NCBI GenBank assembly: GCA_012295275.1
Contig: CM022673.1
Coordinates: 12,030,788-12,094,787, forward strand
Direction of reading: 5' to 3'
DNA from: Chrysomallon squamiferum
Taxonomy: Eukaryota > Mollusca > Gastropoda > Neomphalida > Peltospiridae
Length of the DNA: 64,000 bases
Shown piece after piece: positions 1 through 10,146 of this stretch (positions are counted from its first letter, which is position 1; each line of letters starts with the position of its first letter). The notes beneath the pieces were generated by a model that was not told where the DNA came from, made no database searches, and was given only the letters and a program-made list of their open reading frames with translations. Position numbers and translations under genes: made by a program.

Positions 1-35
1 GGAAGAAGCTGCACATTTTACCAGTTATAACTGTG
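1..35 (+). CDS. Cys-rich gene, end of a long exon (module 0, partial)
   Basis: Codons start at base 2 and read EEAAHFTSYNC, then one G before the donor gtaaac at 36. Ending in Cys plus one G (phase 1) copies the end of the long exon at 2615-2736. The joined codon with the next exon is GTC. It is short and cut by the window edge, so the call rests on phase and the terminal Cys. Confidence 0.55.
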
Positions 36-1280
36 GTAAACAGATATTTCATTTTACGTGAGCTAAATCAGAGATGATGCCCGAGAAAGCGTTATATACT
101 GTATGTGCATGTAAAGCAGATTTGTATATCTATTTTAAGAATGTGTCGCCCATAACATACAGGCTAGTAAAAAATAAAAAAATAAACAAAATAAAAAATA
201 AATAAATAATAATAATAATAATTTAAGAAGGTATATGCTTTGAGAGTATAGTATACTATAGTATAGTATACTATAGTAAAGTATAGTATAGTACAGTACA
301 GTACAGTATAATATAGTGTAATAAATTATAGTGTAGTACAGTGGCATAGCATATTATCATATAGTATAGCATGGCATAGTACATTAGAGTACAGAACAGT
401 TTTAGTATAGTATAATACAGTACAATTTAGCAGAGCATAGGATAGCACAGCATAGCATAGCATAGTATAACATAGTATAGTATAGTATAGTATAGTATAG
501 TATAGAATAATATAATAGTCTAATACAGTATAGAATAGTTTAGTACAGTATAATATAACATTGCATAGCATATTATAGTATAGTACAGCATAGAATAGCA
601 TAGTATATTATAGTATAGCATAGCATAGCATAGTATAGCATAGCACTGCATAGCATGGCATAGCATATTATAGTATAGTATAGTATAGTAAAGTATAGCA
701 TAGCATAGCATAGCACAGTATAGTATAGTATAGTATAGTATGGTATAGCATAGTATAGTATAGTATAGCATAGTATAGTATATTATAGCATAGCATAGTA
801 CAGTACAATTAGTAAAGTATGCAATAACAGTATTGCAGTATAGTACATTGTAGCATACTATCATATAGTATACCATGGCACAGCAGATCGTAACACAGTT
901 TTTGTATAGCATAGGTTAGTACAGCATCTTGTAGTATAGTACAGTATAGTATAATATATAATAATATAATATAGTAGAGTATGTTATGGTATGGTATAGT
1001 ATAGAATAAGATGTGATTCTGTTCGTTTTGGAAGTAAACTGAGGCATTAATACACATTTTAAGCTATGTCCCATTCTAAGGCCTGCTCAGTGATTGCTTA
1101 ATGAAATGCCTTGCGAAGGCACATACAAAACATAGTTCATGTCAAAAAGTATTAATGTGTCATTTAACAAAGAATTATTATGTTTGTTTTTCAGTCTCGG
1201 ATCCAATAACTGACACTTGTGTTTGTGAAATGAATTATTATCAGAGTGACATGGATTGTGAGTAAGTGTTACTGATATAT

Positions 1281-1341
<61 letters not shown>

Positions 1342-3218
1342 GAGAGAGAGAGTATTTTAGAGAAATATTATTAAAAGGTCACAATGTTAAAATGTTTAAA
1401 TAATTACCAAATACTTAAAAGGTCAGTTATCGTAGATACTTAAAAAACATATATTGTAAATTCTCAAATTGTCTAGGTATTATCAAATATTTAAAAATAT
1501 ACAGATCTAAACAATGAAAAGATCTACCTTGGTGCCTTGTCTTACGAGTGCCCAACTTACGAGTGTTTCGAGTTACGAGCAATCGCTTGGTCGAGTGTTT
1601 GCTTTGAGCTGCGAGTCAAAATCCGAGTTACGAGCGAGCTTCAGCTACGTCGCCGCTAGTTGCCGTTAATGAATAACGCAACATCCGGCCAGCATCCCGT
1701 GTCTCACTCAGTTACTTCACGTGGTTACATCGCTGTTGAAGCATCTCGCGTTTTGTGCAGTATTTTGCCAAATTTCTTTTTTCTGATCATGGATCGTCAC
1801 AAAGTGAGTGCAAAGGACAGTGCTGAGAAGAAGAAGCGGATGATGTCCATTGAATTAAAGCTTGAAATTACAGAAAAACATGAGTGAGGTGTGCATGTAG
1901 TCGACTTGGCTAGGCAGTACGAGTGTAGTATCTTTACGATATGTACCATACTGAAGCACAAGGAGTCGATAAAGGCAGTAACTCCAGGCAAAGGCATTAG
2001 AACAATTTGTCTGATCTCCAAGATAAATACGCTTTAAAAAATCAGTTTATTTCTTTACAATCTTTTATTTTTTAATTTTTTTACAATATTTGACATTTGT
2101 AAATATATCTTTATTTTTTAAAAACACGTTGTAACGTCACCAAAAACAAATGGGGTGGTTTTGGAGGGCTGGAACGGATTAAAGGTATTTCAGTTAATTT
2201 CAGTTGGGAGAATTGATTTGATACACGAGCTCGTATTTAAACTTGTAAGTCAAGGTGCCACTGTATTTGATAAAAATTCAAAATGTAAGGACTGCAAAAT
2301 GCTCAAAACGAAGATGTTGTTAATTACAAAACACTGAAAATGTAAGTGTGTTAATGTTCTAAATATAAATACTGTAAAATACTCAAAATGCAAATATGCA
2401 AATATACTCAGAATTCAAGTATGTTAAATAAACAAAATTTTAACTATTGTTAAAGTATACAAAATGTAAATATTGTACATTGCTCAAATATATGAACAGG
2501 TTAAATACCAAAAATGTAAATAGAATAGATACTTAAAAATGGAAGTATTTTTTCGAAACTCAAAATACAAACATAAAAGAAATGTTAAATTCTCATAATC
2601 AAATGTGTTTGCAGAGCGAAAAAAAAGGCACTGACGTGTCTGTTTCCGAAATTGACCGAATCGTGCAACGTGGAAAAAACCAATACAGATGTCATTAATA
2701 TTATATTTGGATACGCTAAATCTACGCCTGGATGTGGTACGTACCGTACTGTTAACAGCTAGTATTAATAGCTGTTTCTTAATCAAATGAAATGCCTTGT
2801 GTGAATCGTTTTCTTCCTTTTATGCTATATATCTGTGTATGCATATCTGTATGTGTGTGTCTATTCTATGTGGGTGCAAATGTGCATGTATTTAGGAATG
2901 GATGTTTCTTGTCTTGTGTACGTCTGAATTAGACTCTGCACACAGACAATATTCGGGAACGCAGTGGCACAGGAGGACAAAGTCCAATCACGACCTCACA
3001 AACCCTGTCAGATGCCGCTGACGAGACTCGAACGTATGGCGCCCATTCGCCCGCTGTCCAGAGGCGGACGGCGTTACCGTTCGGTAATCATTACAACCCA
3101 ATGTGTGTATATGTATGTATGTGTGTGTTCGTGTGTGCGTGCGTGCGCGTGTGCGTGGGTGTGTGTGTATGTATGTATGTTTATTTGTGTGCATATATGG
3201 ATAAATGTATCTATAGTA

Positions 3219-3249
<31 letters not shown>

Positions 3250-3618
3250 TACTAATGAATCTGTTTATAACAGACAGAGTTATATAAATAATCACATCAC
3301 CTTCCAGTAACTGACACGTGTTTGTGTGAAGTAAATTATTACACAGCTAATGCATTTTTCCTATCCGAAATTTGCAAGTAAGTATTTAGGTTTTTTACAC
3401 ACACACAAAACATACACATACATATACACGCACATAATAGTCATACATATATACATAAATACATACAAACACTACACTACACACACTCACACACACGTAT
3501 ATATACACATACAAATACATACTACACAAATCACATATACATACATACATACATACAAACACGTATTTACGCACAAACTGATTATTATTATTATTTTTAT
3601 TATTATTATTATTATTAT

Positions 3619-3657
<39 letters not shown>

Positions 3658-4020
3658 GGTAGTGGGTGCAGTAGTAGTAGTGGTAATAGTAGAAGCATAA
3701 ACGTAATAATGCTAATAATTGTAATACTAGTAGTGGTAATAGTAGTTTAACTACTAGTAGTAGTAGTAGTAGTAGTAGTAGTAGCAGTAATACTTATATA
3801 TCATTAATTATTATTCATATATCTGTTTATTCATTCATTTCGTGTTGATTGTTTCTGCACGTAGTAATCTGAAGAGAGAAATTCATTGTCTGGCTAAGGC
3901 GAAAGGAGAGGGATGCAGACCTGGAGGCACGAGATCTCAGGAAGCGACAAGAATAGAGAGACTCATCGAAGAAACCAACTACTGTTTAAAAGGTCAACTG
4001 TTATGTATGTATGTGTGCGT

Positions 4021-4081
<61 letters not shown>

Positions 4082-5589
4082 TGTCTCAGAAAGCGAGAGG
4101 CAGAAAGAGAAATGGAAAGAATAGAACGAAACGTATGTACATATAATCGAATACACACAGAGATACTGCTTTATTTCGCAGGCATAACACCGACCTGTAA
4201 ATGCTGTATTGAGTACGTCAAGATGAGCGCCACCTCACAAGCTCAAAGATGCAAGTACGTTGTCCATCCTGTCTTCACATTACACGTTAGAGTCTAAAAA
4301 CTAAACAACGGACAGTTTTAAATTCGGTCTCGTAGTATGTTTTAAGTAATGGTTCTTTTAGTATATACGAGTATAGTTTTATTACATTCATCATATAAAA
4401 ATTGTATGGATATATTATGCGAAAATATAATTTTATACACACACATTATGTCAACAATATTCAGTGTACGTGAAAGCATAAGTCTGTGTAAATACAAACG
4501 CACACGCACACGCACACACACACACATATATATACACATACACATATGCACACAGAGACAAGCACATGTATACATATAGACACAACGACAGAGAAAGAGG
4601 GAGTAAAATATGTATTCCAAATATTAATAATGTGCGCGCATATGTGTATCTGCGTGTCTGTGTGTCTGTGCGTGCGTTTGGTATACATTTCTTTCTTTAT
4701 GTATCTTTGTTTCAGGGCTGCCAATGAAACTATCAAATGTTTATCAGAAGTCAAAAATATTTCTGACAAAGACTGCATCGGCGAGTCATCGCATTATTTA
4801 AAAGAATTTATGAAAAAGGAAGGCAAAGTAGCATGTAGCAGCGGTACGTTTAACAGTTTCTCTATGCAAGTATTAAAAACATAAGTAAGTGTATGTGTTT
4901 ACATCTGTATATATAAATGCACACACACACACACAGACACACACACACATACACACATACATATGTATATATATTATAATGAATGTATTAATGTAGGTAT
5001 TTATGGATGTATATGTGCCTGTGTATGAATGTGTGCGCGCTCTTTAGTATGTATATGTGTGTGTGTATATATATATATATTGTACACAAGTTCTGTTATA
5101 TATTTGCATGTTTTATCCATCATCTCATCTCAATGTTTACAAAGAAAGGGGATGGGGGGGATAGTTAATTCTCGTTTAAAACCTCCCTTGATCTTCTATC
5201 CTGAATCGAAACAAATACCTTTAAGTACTTTAGTGGCAAACGTGACCTTTTTATTATTTAAAACAACAGATCGTAACACAATGAGCTGCAGTATCTGTCA
5301 CTACAAGATAGGTTTATTCGGTGTGAAAAAAATATATCAGTTAAAACAAAAACAAAAAATGAAAATTTCAATCGTGAATTAAATACTTAATGTATGAAAC
5401 AGATTATTTTTGCTTTTATTTTTATTGTTATTATTATTGTGTGTATATATGTGTGTGTGTGTGTGTTGCGTGCGTGTAATTTTATTTTATTTTATTTATT
5501 TTGTTTTAGGACTACCTAAAGCGACTTGTTTACCCGTGCTGCTCCGAATTTGTGTTTTGTTAGCCATGTTGCTTGATACTGTATTGTAA
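1..5589 (+). CDS. Cysteine-rich modular protein, probably GPI-anchored (3' part of gene)
   Basis: I do not recognise this family. Eight coding exons are visible: 1-35 (partial), 1195-1261, 2615-2736, 3308-3377, 3865-3992, 4182-4254, 4716-4843 and 5510-5589. All joins use AG acceptors and GT donors and keep one open frame to the TAA at 5587-5589. Short exons (22-24 codons, phase 1 in, phase 2 out) alternate with long exons (41-43 codons, phase 2 in, phase 1 out). Each pair makes a six-cysteine module: C-x-C-x(10-15)-C-x(8)-C-x(8-11)-C-x(19-22)-C. Modules begin with a TDTC- or TPTC-like motif. The last exon is a hydrophobic tail after a small-residue stretch (CSSG), as in GPI-anchored proteins. 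The likely location is the cell surface, which is inference. The 5' end, signal peptide and start codon lie left of the window. Phase-1 module borders suggest growth by exon-pair duplication. Confidence 0.72.
245..1005. repeat. Degenerate pentanucleotide array (TATAG/CATAG)n
   Basis: About 760 bp of 5-bp units, mostly tatag and catag with scattered tacag. It lies in the intron after the partial first exon. On the minus strand it gives Tyr/Leu/Cys-rich ORFs that are artefacts of the repeat. Confidence 0.9.
1195..1261 (+). CDS. Cys-rich gene, short exon of module 1
   Basis: Acceptor tttttcag, donor GA|gtaagt. It encodes SDPITDTCVCEMNYYQSDMD then C, with the CxC pair and third Cys of the module. 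It aligns with the short exon at 3308-3377 (TDTCLCEVNYY). Phase 1 in, phase 2 out. Confidence 0.75.
1283..1352. repeat. (GA)n microsatellite
   Basis: Near-perfect GA dinucleotide run with two GACA interruptions, 20 nt after the donor of the exon ending at 1261. Confidence 0.95.
1527..2263 (+). mobile_element. Tigger/pogo-type DNA transposon, internally deleted (copy A)
   Basis: Terminal inverted repeats run from ccttggtgccttgtcttac at the left to gtaagtcaaggtgccactg at the right, flanked by TA on both sides (1525-1526, 2264-2265), the target expected for Tc1-mariner/pogo elements. From the ATG at 1790 it encodes the start of a Tigger transposase, with a CENP-B/psq-type helix-turn-helix signature (IELKLEITEKHE, then VVDLARQYE). 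The frame is broken by TGA at 1885-1887. The DDE catalytic domain is absent, so the element is non-autonomous. CpG dinucleotides are well kept. It sits in an intron of the Cys-rich gene in the same orientation. Confidence 0.85.
2615..2736 (+). CDS. Cys-rich gene, long exon of module 1
   Basis: Acceptor gtttgcag, donor TGTG|gtacgt, 122 nt. It encodes AKKKALTCLFPKLTESCNVE and continues to STPGC. Cysteines are spaced C-x8-C-x22-C, matching the long exons at 3865 and 4716. Phase 2 in, phase 1 out. Confidence 0.75.
2925..3098 (-). mobile_element. tRNA-derived SINE (minus strand)
   Basis: Read on the minus strand, the segment starts near 3098 with a tRNA-like head: an A-box-like taacgccgtccgc (3064-3076) and a B-box-like gttcgagtc (3025-3033) with about 30 bp between them, typical of a RNA polymerase III promoter. 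The GC-rich head stands out from the AT-rich surroundings. The left boundary is uncertain. I cannot name the family. Confidence 0.5.
3308..3377 (+). CDS. Cys-rich gene, short exon of module 2
   Basis: Acceptor cttccag, donor AA|gtaagt. It encodes TDTCLCEVNYYTANAFFLSE then IC. Strong similarity to the exon at 1195-1261 shows tandem duplication of the module. Confidence 0.78.
3585..3783. repeat. Compound (TTA)n / (GTA)n microsatellites
   Basis: TTA triplets from 3585 to 3620 change to GTA triplets up to 3657, with a second GTA block at 3755-3783. It lies in the intron before the exon at 3865. Confidence 0.9.
3865..3992 (+). CDS. Cys-rich gene, long exon of module 2
   Basis: Acceptor gcacgtag, donor AAAG|gtcaac, 128 nt. 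It encodes NLKREIHCLAKAKGEGCRPG and continues to ETNYCLK. The three Cys have the module spacing (x8, x22). A long (GT)n tract begins about 30 nt after the donor. Confidence 0.78.
4023..4084. repeat. (GT)n microsatellite
   Basis: Almost pure GT tract inside the intron between 3992 and 4182. Further GT/CA and TA tracts lie at 3103-3180, 3219-3246, 4503-4530 and 4920-4950. Confidence 0.95.
4182..4254 (+). CDS. Cys-rich gene, short exon of module 3
   Basis: Acceptor atttcgcag, donor AA|gtacgt. It encodes ITPTCKCCIEYVKMSATSQA then QRC. It keeps the CxC pair but carries one extra Cys directly after it, unlike modules 1 and 2. Confidence 0.78.
4716..4843 (+). CDS. Cys-rich gene, long exon of module 3
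   Basis: Acceptor tgtttcag, donor AGCG|gtacgt, 128 nt. It encodes AANETIKCLSEVKNISDKDC and continues to VACSS. Asn-x-Thr and Asn-x-Ser sequons (NET, NIS) fit a secreted or surface protein. The final Cys-Ser-Ser plus the Gly made at the junction could hold the GPI attachment site. Confidence 0.78.
5510..5589 (+). CDS. Cys-rich gene, terminal exon with hydrophobic tail
   Basis: Acceptor ttgttttag. It encodes LPKATC followed by LPVLLRICVLLAMLLDTVL and TAA. A short hydrophilic spacer then about 17 hydrophobic residues and an immediate stop is the usual layout of a GPI-anchor signal. Nothing follows that could be a cytoplasmic tail. Confidence 0.75.
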
Positions 5590-6609
5590 CAGGACAGACT
5601 AAAATAATAATTATAATAATAATGATAATAATAACAATAATAGTTTTGAAAGATAACTAGAAATTTCATCTTCATTTTAATCGGTAATAATGAAAGGTTT
5701 AACGATAAAATATGTATGTTTTATTACCAAAAGCTGCTTTTTATATACTGGAACTTTTAAAAATGAATGTAAAAAAAAAACAAATTAAAAATTAAAAATA
5801 AAAATAGAATATTTGAACGATTAATGTAGTTGTTTCTTTTATCCTTTTTTATTTTTGTTTATTTATTTATCTTTTTTTAAATTTATTTATAAATGTTTTA
5901 ATTAAATGTTCATTGTGTAGTTATTTTTTTTTTATTTAGCATGTAAAATGATGAATTGTTTTTTTTATTTTTATTTTTCAAAGACAGCTACTATTCAATA
6001 AGGCAACAACAATAAATTATAACAATAATTCATTTTATTTTAAATTATATGCACGGAAAATAAATGAATAATTTATATGGTTGAGCTAAATGTCATACAT
6101 TTTTATAACTGTAATTAAAATGTTTTTATTTCGTGTGGGGGAGTGTGGAGGGGTGTGGTTAGTTGTGTATGGGGTGTGTCTGATTAGATGGATGCATAGA
6201 TGTACGCATAACGCTGCAATAAACATCATTTTAGTCGCCATCAAAAACAAAGAGAACGGTGACAAAGATTTTTAGTATCTGAAATGAAAATACATTCAGA
6301 CCGAAGTATAATGTTGCCTTTTGTTACTGTTATTATTATTATTATTGTTGTTGTTGTTGTTGTTATTATTTTACGCATTCACACGTAAACAATATACACG
6401 TACATCCTGTCTTATTTACAAATACACGCTTACTGTCTTTCACACTATGTGACACATACAGTCGTATATATGCATTCTGTCTCGTGTATGCACGCACGTC
6501 CCCACTCTTTTTTTTTTTCCCAGTCGTACACACAAAGCCACTCTCTATGTAGACCCATTATATCTAATACTCATACAAATTGTTTAATAATTTTGTATAC
6601 AAACTTTCT

Positions 6610-6613
<4 letters not shown>

Positions 6614-6684
<71 letters not shown>
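6614..6684. repeat. (CT)n microsatellite
   Basis: About 35 CT units followed by a short (AC)n run and more CT. ORFs here are poly Ser-Leu or Arg-Glu artefacts. Confidence 0.95.
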
Positions 6685-6686
<2 letters not shown>

Positions 6687-7629
6687 ACACACACACCTTC
6701 TCTCTCTCTTTTTCAAACACTCAAATACACACAAACGCACAAACACACTTTCTAACATATACATATGCACACATATACTTCTCCTGCTCTCTCCAATAAT
6801 AATAATAGTAAATGAAAATAATATCAAAGATGTCTACATAAGATCGCATTAAAAATAATATTAATATTACAAAAACTAAATCAATAAATCAAAAATGTGA
6901 GAAATAAAATAGATCATTTTAATAAAATTCGTTGTGAAACAGTTTTAATAAAATAGTGAATGCACTACAACACAATGGAAGGGAGGTAATTAAGGAAAAA
7001 TAAGGAAAAAGACAGAAACAGTTACGAAATGAAGAGGGAACAATTGTTGTTTGTAATACAAATTTTCTTTTATTTCAAGAACGCATATGCATGTTACACA
7101 CGCTCTCTTTCACTATCGTATGCATGTCGAGGAATGTTATTTTATATTTGAATCTTTAAATGTTTCAGTTTATATTTACAGACTATAAAGAAATGTTTAA
7201 CTTACAGAATTTTTCTCTTGTTCGAAGTTTAATCCAGAAGACAAACATCCTCCGCTCCCGAACCGCAGCAGTAGGATTGTTGTCTGTGACGTCAGTCGAT
7301 TGTTTTATTTATTTCTCGGAATGATGACGTCAGAAACAAAGTATATAGATTTACATACGTATATTTAAAATTATATTACTTGATAACTCAGAAATTATAA
7401 ATGTACTAAAAATTTAAATTTATGTTAATATCTGTAAACATGGATATGCAAAGTCATTATAATTGATGAGAGATGAAATATATAATTAATTAGTAATAAT
7501 GGCTTCTCTCTGTATATAATATTTTAAAATTTATAATATATCAATAATAACGTTGTAAATTCCAAACAACAAAATCAGTTTCCTATTTAAAATATCAGCC
7601 ATGAAAAAGAGGGCTTTCGAATTAATCAA

Positions 7630-8000
7630 GTAGTCGACGCCATGTCGTCTGCTAGGGTTTTTAACGACTTAGTCAGAAGTCGGGTGAAAAGTACATCTTC
7701 CAGCAAAAGTCGTCACACACTGTCGGACAGACGTCTAATGGAAAAGTGTCAAAAGGAACAACATCATTCAGCAAAACGTTATCAGAGTGAATCGTCACCT
7801 CAGAACTGGCTCAAACCAAATGTCATCGATGGAAATTTCGCGAGACAAAGTTTGGTAAGATGTCGTCCATTTTCAAATCGCGATAAAAAGTCGTAAGATG
7901 TACGGAGAAAGAATATCATCGAACGAGAAGTCGTCAGACAGGAATTCGTCGAACATAATGGCGTCAAACGGAAAACCGTCAAGCGAAAAAGACAGATACG
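7630..8000 (+). repeat. CpG-rich degenerate 15-bp periodic sequence
   Basis: From 7935 to 7990 consecutive 15-mers can be laid end to end, each starting with cgtc (for example cgtcaaacggaaaac). A similar 15-bp rhythm is visible back to about 7735. One plus-strand ORF (7642-7896, 84 codons, MSSARVFNDL...) covers part of it. I recognise no domain. It may be a decayed minisatellite, or a hypothetical short coding repeat, since 15 bp is five codons. Confidence 0.4.
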
Positions 8001-9077
8001 TGTTTTGTCAGATGCCTTCAACCACAGCCCACCGCGCTCCAACCGAAACACAGTCTGAAAGCCAAGAAGAGTAGATGCACGTACAAAGAGTCAGTACACC
8101 AGAATGTGGCTCTGAGGTTTCATATCAAGAGATAAATTCAGTTAGCTGCATGTCGCTAAAATCAACTGGCCTAATGCAAACTAATCAATAACAAGTTTGT
8201 TTTGTGTAAAACAGCAAAGACATATTCGGTGCATTTACATCCCTAATATGTATAACCCTACATTTATTTAATTCAGTTTAAATACATTTTTATTTCCAGT
8301 ACGATTTTTCAGCTACTGAAAGTTTTTCACCATTTCCTGTAAATGATCTGAAAAAAATGAAAAATTACATTTTTGTGATTAATAGTAAATGTTTAACATT
8401 TTTTATGTGTAATAGTAATTATGGATTATAACGAATATTTAACATCATTGTATACATTAATATTAATGATGAAATGTGTCTTTTTATTCATTATGTTATA
8501 TACTATGTAAAAGTAATAAGATTTACTATGTTGTGTTTTCATCTGCATTGCAGCCTGATTTAAGAAGACATTAAAAGACATCTATCACATGATTAATCTT
8601 TGATGGTTTACATTTTGAAATATTAGAAACTGATGTTTTGTTAATTTGTGTGTGGTGTGCATTGTATTTGCAATCTGAGACATGCTGGTTGATGTTACAA
8701 TTTTTGTTTTAATGGTCTAGTTCCTGTTTTTATAACACAGATAAAATTTTCTTTTCCTTTATTCGATGTAGTCGTGATTCTATTGTATTAGTGACAGTAG
8801 CAGTAGTCACCTAGAACAATTTTTTTCAGCACAGTTTGATCTTTATTTTGGTTTGATCTTTTATTTTTAGTCAAATTGCATCAGCCATTTTAAAAAAAAA
8901 TCAGTGGATGCTGATACTTTTTACTTCATAACTTTGTCAAACATTTTTTGTCAAATGAAAATAAGGAAGAATTCTAAGTTAATTACTGGATACTGGATGT
9001 ATCTGTCAGTTGTTATGTAAACATGACGTCACAATAACACTGATAAAAAAATATTGATCAATATATTTTTATTTTCC

Positions 9078-9083
9078 TTTATT
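9078..9083 (-). terminator. Candidate SIAE poly(A) signal
   Basis: AATAAA on the minus strand, about 180 nt past the SIAE stop codon. In AT-rich DNA this hexamer is frequent by chance, so the assignment is tentative. Confidence 0.35.
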
Positions 9084-9263
9084 AATTCTAAAAAAATAAA
9101 AATAATATATTAAAATTAAAAAACGTCATTCGAAACTAAATAACATTTTAGATGTAAAATGAAACTATTTCAACTAATTCACATTTTCAAAAGTACATTT
9201 CGGCAAGAATTAAAAATTATATGTTTATCCACGTTAACGCATATAACACATTTAATTATTATT

Positions 9264-9554
9264 TTAATCCACCCATTTGACGTTATATTTCACGTCATAC
9301 TTGACGTCCATCAAGTATTTTATGAATGGTGGTCCAGGTAATTCTGAGACAACATCGTAGACTGCGCATGCCTTGAAAGGACACGGCGATTCCCGCCAAG
9401 CGTATCTCACAGCGCCTGGCAACACATCCGGGCACTCGTTGTTATACGAGAAAGTGAGAGAGTTAGTGTCGTGAGAGGTTATCGTTACTGAATGCCAAGT
9501 GGCTGTTGGCGAGTGGCAGTCGTCCGTGGCTTTCTTTTGGTCGAAACAACAAAT
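9264..9554 (-). CDS. SIAE: SIAE exon 9 (C-terminus and stop)
   Basis: Residues 456-551. Contains GAVRYAWRESPCPFKACAVY and ELPGPPFIKYL, matching the RYAWTTWPCEYKQCPLY and ALPAPPFIAF blocks of vertebrate SIAE. TAA at 9266-9264. Acceptor gccttgcag. Confidence 0.95.
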   Translation of the reverse strand: MCCFDQKKATDDCHSPTATWHSVTITSHDTNSLTFSYNNECPDVLPGAVRYAWRESPCPFKACAVYDVVSELPGPPFIKYLMDVKYDVKYNVKWVD

Positions 9555-10055
9555 CTGCAAGGCAAGAAATGTTTCATTTAACGATGTAGTAAAACATAGT
9601 TTGGTTTTATGAAACAAAAGAAAACAATTATTCAAAAAGTAATTTAGGTAAAATAAAGAAGTAATAAAGAAAGTCATCCCTTTTATTTCTTCTAATTTTT
9701 GTTTCTTTCCTTAGTCTGAATGAATAAATAAATAAATAAATAAATGAATAAATAAATAAATAAAATAAAGTTACGAGTCCACCATGTACGCATGACGTCA
9801 CTACACCATTTGTAAATGATTTATAAGAATTGTAGTTTACTGTCAAACATTAGTATTAAAAACCAAAATAATAAAATACAACTTCGAAGATTAGTAGTAG
9901 TAGTAGTAGTATTTATTTATTTATTTAAACCATACATTCGTAGTGGCAGATTGTATTTTAAAAGTTTATTCAACAATTTTCTTAATTTAATGTTTTACTT
10001 AGGAAAGAAGAATTTCTTATTTAACGAGACACTCAAAAGCTTTTTATTATTATTA

Positions 10056-10146
<91 letters not shown>

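Larger units (their letters stand above)
5590..9263. other. Intergenic region between the Cys-rich gene and SIAE
   Basis: I see no gene with family similarity. The content is AT-rich sequence, candidate poly(A) signals AATAAA at 6011-6016, 6059-6064 and 6218-6223 downstream of the Cys-rich gene, a (CT)n tract at 6614-6684, perfect TGACGTCA palindromes at 7287, 7325 and 9024, and a CpG-rich patch with 15-bp periodicity at 7630-8000. The two genes on either side converge. Confidence 0.7.

Noticed and set aside
135-1057. Long minus-strand Tyr/Leu/Cys-rich ORFs
   Set aside because: They are direct translations of the tatag/catag pentamer array; no other coding evidence.
1660-1887. A functional small DNA-binding gene (Tigger N-terminus)
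   Set aside because: It lies between matching inverted repeats with TA target sites and shares its stop with a second deleted copy, so it is a transposon remnant, not a domesticated gene.
2988-3295. Three ORFs rich in His-Thr or Val-Cys
   Set aside because: Made from GT/CA and TA microsatellites next to the SINE.
10109-10145. Poly(A) run as the tail of a processed pseudogene
   Set aside because: No recognisable transcript-derived body or target-site duplication nearby; it follows a (TTA)n array.
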